Positions 1 to 8,487 of a DNA stretch of 64,000 bases are shown here, piece after piece. Every line of letters starts with the position of its first letter. The stretch's first letter is position 1. The position numbers were made by a program, and so were the translations under genes. The notes below the pieces were generated by a model. The model made no database searches and was not told the origin of the DNA. It worked only from the letters and a program-made list of their open reading frames with translations. Origin of the DNA: Halomarina oriensis (lineage in GTDB: Archaea; Halobacteriota; Halobacteria; Halobacteriales; Haloarculaceae). Location of the stretch: contig NZ_WSZK01000034.1 in NCBI RefSeq assembly GCF_009791395.1, positions 103,051 through 167,050 of the forward strand, given 5' to 3'.

Positions 1-636
1 GGGGAGTTCGTCGCGTTCGTCGGCCCCTCGGGGGCCGGGAAGTCGACCGTCGTCGCGCTGTTGACCCGGATGTACGACCCCGACCGCGGCGCGATATACG
101 CCGACGACGTTCCCATCGAGGCGGCGGAGATCGGGCAGTGGCGCTCGCGGGTGTCGGTCGTCCGGCAGAACCCCTACATCTTCAACGACACGCTCCGGTA
201 CAACGTGACCGTCGGGAACCGCGACGCGAGCGACGCCGAGGTCGACCAGGCGTGTCGTATCGCGCAGGTCGACGAGTTCCTCGACGGCCTGCCGCGTGGC
301 TACGACACGGTACTCGGCGACGACGGGGTCAGACTGTCGGGCGGGCAGCGCCAGCGTATCGCCATCGCACGGGCGTTGCTCGCCGACGCCGACGTGCTCG
401 TCTTCGACGAGGCGACGAGCGACCTCGACACGGCGCTCGAACGCCACGTCCACCGTGGCATCGAGGAGATGGAGCGGGACGTCGCGCTCATCGTCATCGC
501 CCACCGCCTCTCGACGGTGACGAACGCCGACCGCATCTACACGATGGAGGACGGCCACGTCGTCGAAGCGGGGACCCACGAACAGCTACTGGAGAACGAG
601 GGGCGCTACGCCTCGCTGTACACCATCCAGACGTGA
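1..636 (+). CDS. ABC transporter ATP-binding domain, C-terminal part (5' end outside window)
   Basis: The reading frame is open from base 1, so this is the 3' part of a longer gene. About 211 residues are visible, forming a complete nucleotide-binding domain: Walker A (GPSGAGKST, window residues 8-16), a Q-loop (RQNPYIF), signature LSGGQRQRIAIARALL, Walker B VLVFDEATSDLD and H-loop IAHRLSTV. The order, and the C-terminal end typical of MsbA/MDR-like exporters (DGHVVEAGTHEQLL), suggest a fused permease-ATPase half-transporter whose membrane domain lies upstream. The substrate cannot be told from this part. The following membrane-protein gene starts 13 bases after the stop and may be co-transcribed. 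Confidence 0.93.
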   Translation, partial: GEFVAFVGPSGAGKSTVVALLTRMYDPDRGAIYADDVPIEAAEIGQWRSRVSVVRQNPYIFNDTLRYNVTVGNRDASDAEVDQACRIAQVDEFLDGLPRGYDTVLGDDGVRLSGGQRQRIAIARALLADADVLVFDEATSDLDTALERHVHRGIEEMERDVALIVIAHRLSTVTNADRIYTMEDGHVVEAGTHEQLLENEGRYASLYTIQT

Positions 637-649
637 CGGGGAACGGTCC

Positions 650-1609
650 GTGAGCGCGCTCGCCGACTACGTCGACCTGCTCGCCGTGGCGACTGTCGCC
701 GCGCTGTTCGCGCTCGCGGTGTCACCGTTCGACGCGCTGGGGACGCCACCGGGTATCGTCCTCTCGCTCGTGTTCGTCGTCGTCCTGCCGGGCTACGTCC
801 TCGTGGCCGTACTGTTCCCCCGTGGGTCGCCACCGGCGGCCGACCCGGCGGCCGACCGACCCGGTGACCGAGTCGACGGCCTCGAACGCGTCACGCTGAC
901 GCTCGTCGGGAGTCTCGTCGTCGCCGCGCTGGTCGGTTTCGCACTCACCTACACGCCGCTCGGCCTCACTCGTGGGACGTTCGTGACGACGATGTACGGC
1001 TATCTCCTCGTCGGCGTCGTCGCCGCGGCGGTCCGGCGGCGGCGGGTCCCGCGCGACGACCGGTTCAGCGTCGCGCCCGGCCCGTGGGTCCGCACTCGAG
1101 TGAGCGGCGGGTCGTCGGCCGACACGGCACTCGCCGTGCTCGTCGCACTCGCCGTCGTGGTCGCACTGAGCGCCTCGGTGTACGCGGTTGCGATGCCGAT
1201 TCGCGGGGAGGCGTACACCGAGTTCTACGCGTTCACCGAGACCGACTCGGGTGCCCCCGTCGCCGCCGACTACCCACGGTCGTTCGTCGAGGGCGAGTCG
1301 CGGTCGCTCTGGCTCGGCATCGGCAACCAGGAGGGCGAGTCCACGCGCTACACGGTGGTGGTCCAACTCCAGCAGGTCGACGAGTCGGACGGTCGGCCGT
1401 CGGTCACGGCCAGCACCGAACTCGACCGCTTCGCGGTCACCCTCGACGACGGCCGCCAGTGGGAACGGGAGTACGACGTGACGCCGCCGACGACCGGCGA
1501 CCGACTCCGCCTCGCGTTCCTCCTGTACGAGGGCGACCCGCCCGCGACACCGACGCTGGAGAACGCCGACGAGGAGATTCACTTCTGGATCTCCGTCGAG
1601 GCGTCCTGA
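650..1609 (+). CDS. DUF1616 family membrane protein
   Basis: 319 residues with a GTG start 13 bp after the preceding stop. Three or four hydrophobic helices occur in the first ~120 residues (for example LADYVDLLAVATVAALFALA and VLSLVFVVVLPGYVLVAVLF), then a basic loop, one more helix around residues 160-180 (ALAVLVALAVVVALSASVYA), and a polar C-terminal domain of about 130 residues that should lie outside the cell. This arrangement and the PGYVLVAVLFP segment match the archaeal DUF1616 family. The function is unknown; family members often sit beside glycosylation or export genes. The start is supported by the close spacing. The function label is family-level only. Confidence 0.8.
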   Translation: MSALADYVDLLAVATVAALFALAVSPFDALGTPPGIVLSLVFVVVLPGYVLVAVLFPRGSPPAADPAADRPGDRVDGLERVTLTLVGSLVVAALVGFALTYTPLGLTRGTFVTTMYGYLLVGVVAAAVRRRRVPRDDRFSVAPGPWVRTRVSGGSSADTALAVLVALAVVVALSASVYAVAMPIRGEAYTEFYAFTETDSGAPVAADYPRSFVEGESRSLWLGIGNQEGESTRYTVVVQLQQVDESDGRPSVTASTELDRFAVTLDDGRQWEREYDVTPPTTGDRLRLAFLLYEGDPPATPTLENADEEIHFWISVEAS

Positions 1610-1698
1610 GCGCCGTCGACGGGCCACACCGAGCGTCCGTCCGGACTCACGCTCGGCCGATGCGAACGCTGATACAGCGTCCGGTCTTCGGTTCGACC

Positions 1699-2250
1699 GT
1701 GTGGCCCTGGGGACATCTCGGCTTCGGCTATCTGTTGTACTCGCTGTCGCGGCGTGCGACCGGTCGTGGGCCGCCGACCGACGCCGCGGCGCTCGCCCTC
1801 GCGTTCGGGACGCAGTTCCCCGACGTCGTCGACAAACCGCTGGCGTGGTGGCTGACCGTCCTCCCGAGCGGCCGGTCGCTCGCCCACTCCGCGCTCTTCG
1901 GAACGCTCGTCGTCGCACTGGTCTGGTGGGTGCTCGCCAGCCGCGAGCACTCGGAGGCCGGAAGCGCGTTCGCGCTGGGGTACGCCTCGCACCTGCTCGG
2001 TGACAGCCTCGTCGACCTCTCGGCCGGGGCGTTCGGTCGGCTGACGTTCCTCCTGTGGCCGGTGCTCCCGGCCGTCGAGTACGACGACGAGGGGCTGGGG
2101 CCGCTCGTCGGCGAGTTCGCGCTCACCCCGTGGGTCCTGTTCGGACTCCTCGTCGGCGTGCTCACCGCCGTGCTCTGGGCGGTCGACGGGTTCCCCGGTG
2201 TCGCCGGCGTGACGCGGTGGTACCGTCGGGTTCGCAGTACCGTCGGCTGA
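1699..2250 (+). CDS. YdjM-like membrane-bound metal-dependent hydrolase family protein
   Basis: About 183 residues from the GTG at 1699, giving an N-terminus WPWGHLGFGYLLYS as in haloarchaeal homologues; an upstream ATG at 1660 would add 13 residues. Histidines placed as in the YdjM/LexA-binding membrane hydrolase family are visible: GHLGFGYL near the start, FGTQFPDVVDKPL (an acidic metal-type motif), LAHSALFGT and YASHLLGDSLVDL. Three or four transmembrane helices are likely. The enzyme activity of this family is presumed from fold and metal ligands, with the physiological substrate unknown. It stands alone between the DUF1616 gene and a small membrane protein on the same strand. Confidence 0.75.
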   Translation: MWPWGHLGFGYLLYSLSRRATGRGPPTDAAALALAFGTQFPDVVDKPLAWWLTVLPSGRSLAHSALFGTLVVALVWWVLASREHSEAGSAFALGYASHLLGDSLVDLSAGAFGRLTFLLWPVLPAVEYDDEGLGPLVGEFALTPWVLFGLLVGVLTAVLWAVDGFPGVAGVTRWYRRVRSTVG

Positions 2251-2296
2251 CTGCCGTCAGCGGTGGCTTTTCCCGAGTGGCGTCCGAACGGCGGCC

Positions 2297-2515
2297 GTGA
2301 CCTACACGTGGCAGTACTACGACCTCGTGTTGCTGGGCGTGTTCTGTAGCATGGTAGCCGGGGCGCTCGTCGGGCAGTTCACGGCCGTTGCGACGACGAC
2401 GGCCGTCACCGTCGCGGGTCTGCTCGCCGTCGTCATCATCGCACACGGCCTGTTCGTCAACGGGCCGGTCGACGCCCCCGAGGACCTCACCGACCCGGTC
2501 GAGTCGCTGAACTGA
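2297..2515 (+). CDS. Small two-helix membrane protein, hypothetical
   Basis: 72 residues with a GTG start. Two hydrophobic stretches (YDLVLLGVFCSMVAGALVGQF and TTAVTVAGLLAVVIIAHGLFV) are separated by a short polar turn, followed by an acidic tail ending PVESLN. I recognise the general type as a conserved haloarchaeal small membrane protein but know no function. It follows the YdjM-like gene by 46 bp on the same strand and converges with the AI-2E family gene downstream. Confidence 0.65.
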   Translation: MTYTWQYYDLVLLGVFCSMVAGALVGQFTAVATTTAVTVAGLLAVVIIAHGLFVNGPVDAPEDLTDPVESLN

Positions 2516-2571
2516 GCGGTCGCCGTTCGGTCGCGTCCGGCCCGTCGCCGTCCGGCCCGGCGAGTGACGGC

Positions 2572-3603
2572 TCACGCCTCGTCGCCGTTGACGCCGTGGC
2601 GGTCGGCCAGCACCTCGACGAGGTGTTTCGCCAGGCCGACGACGACCGGTCCCACGAACAGCCCCAGGAACCCGAACAGCGCGAGGCCGCCGAAGATGCC
2701 GACGACGACGAGGCCCGTGTTGAGCTGTGCACCACGGTGGACGACGAACGGGCGGATGACGTTGTCGGACCCGCTGATGACGAACGTGCCGACGACGAGG
2801 AGGACGACGGCGTCCGCGATTCGACCGACGAAGAGGAGGTAGGCGCTCGCGGGAATCCAGACGACCGACGCCCCGATGACGGGGAGCAGCGAGAGGAGGA
2901 ACGTCACGAGCGTCCAGAACACGGCGTTGGTGAACCCGAGGAGGTTGAACGCGATACCCGTCAACACCGCCTGCACGGCCGCGACGACGACGGTGCCGAC
3001 CAGCGAGGCCCACAGCAGGCGGTCGAACCGTTCGATGAGGTCGTCGGTCTCGGCCCGCGAGAGCGGTGTCACGTCCCGGACCCACGCGACCAGTCGGTCG
3101 CCGTCACGGAGCAGGTAGTAGAAGACGAACAGGAAGACGACGGTGCCGATGAGGAGGTGGGTCGTCTGACCGACGAGCGTGTAGACGTTCCCGAGCAACC
3201 CCTGTGACCCGGTCTGGACCGCCTCCGTGAGGAGGTCGACGAGCTCCATCGTCCCCATCTCCACGCCCAGTCGGTCCAGCACCGCGTCGCTGGTGTCGAC
3301 CACCGACGACCGGGTGAGCCCGCTGACCAGCGACTGTGCCTGCGCCAGCGCGACGACGAACACGAACGCGAAGGGGGCGACGACCGACACCAGCGCGAGG
3401 ACGACGGTGATGCCCGCGCCGAGCGTTCGCCCGACCAGCGCGGCGAGTCGCCGCGAGAACGGAAAGAGGACGTAGCCCAGCAGCCCCGCCAGCAGGACGT
3501 ACTGGGAGAACGGGAGGAAAAGGAGCGCCGTGACGCCGCCGAACACGAGCAGTAGTGCCCACAGGAACACCGTCGACTGCGTGAACCGAACGCGACGGCT
3601 CAT
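2572..3603 (-). CDS. AI-2E family transporter (PerM/UPF0118-like)
   Basis: 343 residues from the ATG at 3603, the normal family length; an upstream in-frame extension to 3843 reads as low-complexity basic sequence and was dropped. Hydrophobic helices cluster in the N-terminal 80 residues (VFLWALLLVFGGVTALLFL, YVLLAGLLGYVLF) and again after about residue 150 (LLIGTVVFLFVFYYLLRDG, LVGTVVVAAVQAVLTGIAFN, GPVVVGLAKHLVEVL near the end), with a soluble coiled region between, as in the PerM/YdiK family. Members export small molecules or act in Na+(Li+)/H+ exchange; the AI-2 name is historical and this copy's substrate is unknown. Confidence 0.88.
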   Translation of the reverse strand: MSRRVRFTQSTVFLWALLLVFGGVTALLFLPFSQYVLLAGLLGYVLFPFSRRLAALVGRTLGAGITVVLALVSVVAPFAFVFVVALAQAQSLVSGLTRSSVVDTSDAVLDRLGVEMGTMELVDLLTEAVQTGSQGLLGNVYTLVGQTTHLLIGTVVFLFVFYYLLRDGDRLVAWVRDVTPLSRAETDDLIERFDRLLWASLVGTVVVAAVQAVLTGIAFNLLGFTNAVFWTLVTFLLSLLPVIGASVVWIPASAYLLFVGRIADAVVLLVVGTFVISGSDNVIRPFVVHRGAQLNTGLVVVGIFGGLALFGFLGLFVGPVVVGLAKHLVEVLADRHGVNGDEA

Positions 3604-3969
3604 CGTCCCCTCCGGAGCGCCGCCGGGGCATCCCCCCGAGCGACGGTCCCGACGGACCGCCGACGCTGCCCCCACCGACGTGTCACACCGTCCGATGTTC
3701 TCATACCCGTCGTACAACGCGTCCCTACAAAACCGCTCGCTCGTGGACGTGTCCGGCGTCACACCGGATGCACCACGGCCGGACCGAGCACGCCCGCTCG
3801 CGGGTCGGGACGGTCGTGGCCGTTCGGGGCGGCGACGGGTCACCGCGGTCGGACACGTCGCCGTCGGTGAGTGTCTCGGTCGCGGCCGCTATCACTGTAG
3901 CCTCGCCTCGCCGGTGCTTCAACGCCTGTATGGGCACGACCCATACGGTCGGCGCGACTCGACCCGTGT
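3604..3969. other. Intergenic region without recognisable gene
   Basis: 366 bp between two divergent genes. Frames on both strands read as Arg/Ser/Thr-rich low-complexity translations typical of shadows. The only A/T-richer stretch is near 3720-3740 (ctacaaaaccgctcg) and could carry the promoter of the minus-strand AI-2E family gene. No hairpin, repeat or RNA gene is evident. Confidence 0.4.
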
Positions 3970-4152
3970 ATGCAGTCAGACAACGACCCGACCCAAGCCG
4001 ACGTCGCCACCCTCGAACGGGACCTGCTCACCGCCATCGAGAACGTCGCCGCCAGCGGCGCGATGACCGAAGACGACCGCCACCTACTGAGCTACGAGGC
4101 CGAGATGCTGAGCGCGGAACTGCGCGGGTGCATCGAGTACGCCCCGGAGTGA
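3970..4152 (+). CDS. Small acidic protein, hypothetical
   Basis: 60 residues starting at an ATG, strongly acidic and predicted helical (DVATLERDLLTAIENVAASG and EDDRHLLSYEAEMLSAELRG), ending CIEYAPE. Third-position GC and Asp/Glu content match the neighbouring genes, which supports coding. I recognise no domain. It sits alone, followed 15 bp later by the end of the convergent SOUL gene. Confidence 0.6.
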   Translation: MQSDNDPTQADVATLERDLLTAIENVAASGAMTEDDRHLLSYEAEMLSAELRGCIEYAPE

Positions 4153-4167
4153 CCCGACGGGGGGTCC

Positions 4168-4857
4168 TCAGGTCCCGGCGTCGGCGGCGAGTTCGACGGC
4201 CACCTCGTTCCGGCGGACGAACGGGACCGACCACGGCGCGTCGTAGCCCATGAAGAAGGGGTCGCCGGTGACCGACACGTCCGCGTCGTCGAGCGTGTCG
4301 AGCAGTTCGTCCATCCGACGGGCGACCCGGCCGTCCGTCGCCCACCACGAGAACCGGAGGACCGCGAGCGTCCGCTCGGGGACGGCGCTCAGGTCCACGC
4401 GACTATCGGTCGGCCGGGGTGCGGTGTCGACGTCGTACGTCGCGGGGAGGTAGAACCCCATCCGGACCCCCTCGTCTCGTTCGGCCGTCTCGACGGGTGC
4501 GGTCATCGCCACCGACTCTCCACGGTCGTCCTTCTCCACCTCGACCGGTGTGGTCGTCGCTACCGACCGCTCCGTTCCCCCGCCGTCGACCTCGACGGGT
4601 GCGGTCATCGCCACGTCCGCCGCGCTCTCGTTGTCGCCCGCGATGTACCGGAAGAGGCGACGGAACGCCGCGCTCTCCGAGTGAGCGGTCGTCTCGACGA
4701 GCGCCGTCTCCGGATACTGCCTGACCTCCACGTCGCCGATGGTCTCGACCACGGTGTACGGGACCGTCTCGGTCGTCGCTCGCTGGTAGAGGTTCCACGC
4801 GCCGACCGCCGCGAGGACCCCACCGACCGCACCACCCGTCGCCAGCACTCGGTTCAT
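4168..4857 (-). CDS. SOUL-family heme-binding protein
   Basis: 229 residues. A hydrophobic N-terminal helix (VLATGGAVGGVLAAVGAWNL) probably anchors or exports the protein. The SOUL domain follows: YTVVETIGDVEVRQYPETALVET, FRRLFRYIAGDN, the family hallmark AMTAPVE, FYLPATY, RFSWWATDGRV and DPFFMGYDAPWSVPF. SOUL/HBP proteins bind heme or related tetrapyrroles, although the role in archaea is not established. The hallmark motif appears three times (VAMTAPVEV, VATTTPVEV, VAMTAPVET) separated by acidic linkers, which is an expansion of the loop compared with eukaryotic SOUL proteins. Ends and start fit the family. Confidence 0.88.
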   Translation of the reverse strand: MNRVLATGGAVGGVLAAVGAWNLYQRATTETVPYTVVETIGDVEVRQYPETALVETTAHSESAAFRRLFRYIAGDNESAADVAMTAPVEVDGGGTERSVATTTPVEVEKDDRGESVAMTAPVETAERDEGVRMGFYLPATYDVDTAPRPTDSRVDLSAVPERTLAVLRFSWWATDGRVARRMDELLDTLDDADVSVTGDPFFMGYDAPWSVPFVRRNEVAVELAADAGT

Positions 4858-5217
4858 ACCGTCCCGAAGGGGACGCGTGGTCTTAACGGGACGCTCGGCG
4901 AGCGGTAGCGACCGCCGAACGTCGGTCAGTCGGTCGGTAACTAACCGGCTGTGGGGTGTCGAACCGGACGACGTGGGTTGTCAGTGTCACCGACTCCACG
5001 TCGCTCCTGTCGTATCGGTGGCGGCCGGGCCTGTCACCCCGGTCGACGCCACCACCCCTATCGTACCTCCGTTCCTCGCCGAGCCGCGCACATCGGGTAG
5101 ACGTCGCTCGGTCGTCGCGGTGTCCGGCCGGTCGGCCTCTCCCGAGTCGCTCGGATGGCCCAAAGCGACGTTTGATGCTCCGGCGTGGTTATCCTCCGAG
5201 GCGTCGAACGTCGGGTG
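4858..5217. other. Intergenic region without recognisable gene
   Basis: 360 bp between the divergent SOUL and lipoprotein genes. All long frames here run into flanking genes as shadows. A run with AT-richer steps (ggtaactaacc near 4936, and tggttatcctc near 5187) could hold the two divergent promoters. I see no repeat or RNA. Confidence 0.35.
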
Positions 5218-5910
5218 ATGACGACACGACGGTCCCTGCTGACGTACTGCGCGCTCGCCACCCTCCCGCTCGCCGGCTGTCTCGGCACCGCCGACCCGGC
5301 CGACGACGAGTCGGGGGCCGACACCACCGACCCGACTCCCACGCCGACCCCGTCGGGGAACACGACCGACGACCTGCCGGGCGGCAACGCGACCGACGAC
5401 GCTGGTGGCACCCGACTCCGCGGGACGGGCGGTCCCGGCGTCACCGTCGTCGACACCGACACGGTCGACGCGGCCGTCGAACACGCCGTCGAGGTCGTCA
5501 CCGACGCCGCGACCGAGGACGCGCCGCCCGGACTGCGCGTCTCGGTCACCAACACGACCGACGAGACGCTCGCGGTCGGTGAGGGCCGAGCGGTCGTCTT
5601 CGCGTACGTCTCGGACACGGCCGGCTCCCTCGTCTTGCTCCCTCCAGAGGGCGAGTACCCCGCCGAAGCCGGCTGCTGGCGACTCGCGGACCCCGTCGCC
5701 GTCACCATGGAGTACCGGACTCGAACGCTCGACCCCGGCGAGACCGCCACACGGGAACTCGACGTCTACGCCCTGCCCGGCGAGGACGCCTGTCTTCCGG
5801 TCGGCGAGTACCGTTTCGAGACGACGTTCCGGACCGGCCCGGCCGACGACGGGGCGACCGGGGACGCCGCCACCGAGCACTCCTGGGGCTTCTCGGTGCT
5901 GCTGGAGTAG
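5218..5910 (+). CDS. Putative Tat-exported lipoprotein, hypothetical
   Basis: 230 residues from ATG 5218. The N-terminus has a twin arginine (TTRRSLLTY) followed by a hydrophobic stretch and the lipobox LAGC with Cys21 as the lipidation site, then an Asp/Thr/Pro-rich tether, the usual haloarchaeal surface lipoprotein design. The globular part (residues ~85-230) reads VSVTNTTDETLAVG, LLPPEGEYPAEAG and YRFETTFR, resembling an immunoglobulin-like beta-sandwich. Two cysteines in that part (in GCWRL and DACLP) could pair. I do not recognise a more specific family. Confidence 0.8.
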   Translation: MTTRRSLLTYCALATLPLAGCLGTADPADDESGADTTDPTPTPTPSGNTTDDLPGGNATDDAGGTRLRGTGGPGVTVVDTDTVDAAVEHAVEVVTDAATEDAPPGLRVSVTNTTDETLAVGEGRAVVFAYVSDTAGSLVLLPPEGEYPAEAGCWRLADPVAVTMEYRTRTLDPGETATRELDVYALPGEDACLPVGEYRFETTFRTGPADDGATGDAATEHSWGFSVLLE

Positions 5911-5982
5911 CTCTCGACGTACCTCCCTCCTCGATGGCTCCCGTTCCGGTGCGCGACCGACGGGACCACGCGGCCCTCGCGT

Positions 5983-6342
5983 TCACTCGGGGTCGTCCGC
6001 GAACTGAAGCAGCGGCAGCACGTCGCTCGCGGTCTCGGACAGTTCGACGTGCCCCGAGTCGCGGTCGTACTCGACGACGTCGTGGTTGTCGAGTTTCGGG
6101 AGGTGGAGATGGACCAGCGACGTGTCGATGGTCCGAAGTCGGTCGTCCTCGATGTCGGAGGGATGTGTCGCCTGCCGTCCGGCGGCGAGGATGTTCACCA
6201 GTTCTTCACGGGTGAGCGCCCCGTCGTCGGCTTCGAGCAGCGCGTGGACGACGTGTCGTCGCCGCGGTCGGGACATGAGCGTGAGCGCCTGCTCCTTCGA
6301 GAGGTCGTCCGGGGTCCACGACTCCGGCCCTGTACCAGTCAT
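5983..6342 (-). CDS. DUF7344-type winged-helix transcriptional regulator
   Basis: 119 residues. The order MSRPRRRHVVHALLEADDG, LTREELVNIL, TSLVHLHLPKLDNHDVVEYDRDSGHVELSE is that of the haloarchaeal DUF7344 family: a winged helix in which the conserved 'LHHxHLPKLxxxGVVxYD' helix-wing is clearly visible here. DNA binding is expected and the target is unknown. The A/T-rich GTAATAATACG on the coding strand near 6366-6376 is a good TATA box about 25-30 nt before the start. The gene is divergent from the SDR gene, so it may regulate it, but that is inference. Confidence 0.82.
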   Translation of the reverse strand: MTGTGPESWTPDDLSKEQALTLMSRPRRRHVVHALLEADDGALTREELVNILAAGRQATHPSDIEDDRLRTIDTSLVHLHLPKLDNHDVVEYDRDSGHVELSETASDVLPLLQFADDPE

Positions 6343-6467
6343 ACTCGTCGTCGACGCTTCGGCGACGTATTATTACGAGCCACCTATACTGTAACCAGGT
6401 CCGAAGCACGCGGTCGAGTCCGCCCCCTCGCCGGTACGATTATGACCCGCTGGCACCCGTCTCTGCC

Positions 6468-7262
6468 ATGCACGAACCGGACTACGGCGTCGCCGGACGG
6501 ACCGCCATCGTCACGGGTGCGAGTCAGGGTATCGGGAAGGCCATCGCCGAGACGCTCGCCGCCAGTGGCGCGAACGTCGTCATCTGCTCGCGTGCGCAAG
6601 AGCGCGTCGACCCCGTCGCGGAGGCCATCGACGACGAGTGCGAGGGAACCGCGCTCGCCGTCGAGTGCAACGTCCGCGAACGCGAGCAGGTCGACGCGCT
6701 CGTCGACGCGACCGTCGCGGAGTTCGGTGGGGTCGACGTCCTCGTCAACAACGCGGGCGGGGAGTTCGTCGCCCCCTTCGAGGACATCTCGCCGAACGGC
6801 TGGAACGCCATCGTCGACCTCAACCTCAACGGCACCGTCCACTGCACGCAGGTCGCCGGCGAAGTGATGCGCGAGAACGGCGGCGGGAGCATCGTCAACC
6901 TCTCGTCGGTCAACGGCCAGCACGCCGCGCCCGGCGAGAGCCACTACGGCGCGGCGAAGGCCGCCATCATCCGTCTGACCGAGACGCTCGCCGTCGAGTG
7001 GGCACCACACGGGATTCGCGTCAACTGCGTCGCCCCCGGTCTGATTCAGACGCCGGGCGTCGCCGAGACGCTGGGTATCGACAGCGAGCAGATGCCCGAG
7101 CGCGAGGAGGTCGACCGCCGTATCGGGCACGGGGAGGAGATCGCGGACCTCGTCCAGTTCCTCGTCAGCCCCGCCGCCTCGTTCGTGACCGGCGAGACGG
7201 TGACGGCGAAGGGCGTCCCGAAGCCCGGTAACTCGATGAGCGAGGGACTGGGACTGGAGTGA
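6468..7262 (+). CDS. SDR-family NAD(P)-dependent oxidoreductase
   Basis: 264 residues, typical for a classical short-chain dehydrogenase. Cofactor motif TGASQGIG at residues 16-23, NNAG at 94-97, catalytic Ser146/147, Tyr160 and Lys164 (YGAAK), and the post-motif NCVAPGLIQTPG that often helps fix cofactor and substrate. It probably reduces or oxidises a secondary alcohol or 3-oxoacyl group, with a substrate that cannot be deduced. It lies 116 bp before a beta-hydroxyacid dehydrogenase on the same strand, and the start codon follows an A/T-rich 'acgattatg' stretch. Confidence 0.9.
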   Translation: MHEPDYGVAGRTAIVTGASQGIGKAIAETLAASGANVVICSRAQERVDPVAEAIDDECEGTALAVECNVREREQVDALVDATVAEFGGVDVLVNNAGGEFVAPFEDISPNGWNAIVDLNLNGTVHCTQVAGEVMRENGGGSIVNLSSVNGQHAAPGESHYGAAKAAIIRLTETLAVEWAPHGIRVNCVAPGLIQTPGVAETLGIDSEQMPEREEVDRRIGHGEEIADLVQFLVSPAASFVTGETVTAKGVPKPGNSMSEGLGLE

Positions 7263-7378
7263 CCCCGCTTCGACCGACCGGCGGGCTACGTCGACGCCCG
7301 AGTGGGTCGGCGTAACAGCCTGCTCGCCGTGCCGATGCCAATCTCTTAGCGTGGTCCCGCCGCAGGGTCCGTCGAAGG

Positions 7379-8437
7379 ATGACACCCGCCACGGAGAACG
7401 GTACGTACGACGCTATCGACACCGTCGGCCTCGTCGGCGCTGGACGCGTCGGGCAGTGGTTCGTCACGAAACTCGTCCGCGCGGGCTACGACGTCGTGGT
7501 CTCGGACGTGGATGCGGAGGCGGTCGCGGACGCGGTCGACCGCGGCGCACGGGCCGCCGAACACCCCGCGGACGCGACGGCACGCTCGAACGTCGTGCTG
7601 CTCGCGCTGCCGACCCGCGAGGCCGTCGAGGCGGTGATGGAGGGCGACGACGGAGTTCTCGACTCGCTCGACGCCGGGCAGACGGTCGTCGACACCGGCA
7701 CGACGACGCCGGACGTGGACGTCCACTACCACGGTCGATGCCGTGACCGTGAGGTGGGCTACGTCGACTGCGGGCTGACTCGCCACGGTCCCGGCCCGAC
7801 CGACGGCGACGAACCTGCCTACACCTTGTTCGTCGGTGGCGAACGTGAGACTTACCAGCGTCTCACCCCGATTTTCGACGCGCTCGGTCACACCCACGAG
7901 TTCTTCGGGGGTGTCGGGAACGGTCACGTCGTCAAACTCGGGGTCGTCCTCCGGGCGTCGATCCGAGCGGCGATGGCCGCCGAGGTCTGTACGTTCCTCT
8001 CGCAGAACGGTGTCGACCCGGAGCGGGTCGTCGACCTGCTGGAGTGGGACGTCCCGTCCGTGTACGTCGACCCGCCGTACTCGACGAACCGGGGGTTCGA
8101 GCGAGCGGTCGAGACCGACGAGGGCGAGACCGAAGGCCGGAGGGTCCGAGTCGACGAGAGTGGAGCGCGTCCGCGACTCCGGACGTCCTCGTGGGCGAAA
8201 GACACCGAGTACGCGCTCGACGTCGCTCGCGCCTCGAACAGCTACGTGCCGCTCCTGACCGCCGCACACCAGACGCGACTGCTCGCGGAGAACTACGGGG
8301 CGGCGCTCGCGGACCACGACCTCGCGTTCGGCGACGAGGCGTGGCAGCCGTTCCACCTCCGGTCGTTCTACCGTGCGCTCTGTCGCCCACAGGAGGAGTG
8401 GCGACGGCTCGGCAGGTGGAATCGAGAGGAGTCGTAA
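7379..8437 (+). CDS. NAD(P)-dependent beta-hydroxyacid dehydrogenase family protein (HIBADH/GND-like)
   Basis: 352 residues. The Rossmann motif GLVGAGRVG (17-25) and an acidic residue after the second strand (VVVSDVD) suggest NAD preference. The middle contains VVDTGTTTPDVD, matching the substrate-binding loop region, and the family's catalytic-lysine segment GNGHVVKLG (Lys186). The all-alpha C-terminal domain is longer than in 3-hydroxyisobutyrate dehydrogenase (about 290 residues), with an insertion around residues 240-280 (ETDEGETEGRRVRVDE). The substrate is unknown; 3-hydroxyisobutyrate, tartronate semialdehyde or a 6-phosphogluconate-like acid are all possible. Confidence 0.85.
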   Translation: MTPATENGTYDAIDTVGLVGAGRVGQWFVTKLVRAGYDVVVSDVDAEAVADAVDRGARAAEHPADATARSNVVLLALPTREAVEAVMEGDDGVLDSLDAGQTVVDTGTTTPDVDVHYHGRCRDREVGYVDCGLTRHGPGPTDGDEPAYTLFVGGERETYQRLTPIFDALGHTHEFFGGVGNGHVVKLGVVLRASIRAAMAAEVCTFLSQNGVDPERVVDLLEWDVPSVYVDPPYSTNRGFERAVETDEGETEGRRVRVDESGARPRLRTSSWAKDTEYALDVARASNSYVPLLTAAHQTRLLAENYGAALADHDLAFGDEAWQPFHLRSFYRALCRPQEEWRRLGRWNREES

Positions 8438-8487
8438 TCGGTTCGAGCGGAGCTATCCGTCGACGGCGGGTGGAGCGTGCGCCCCGC

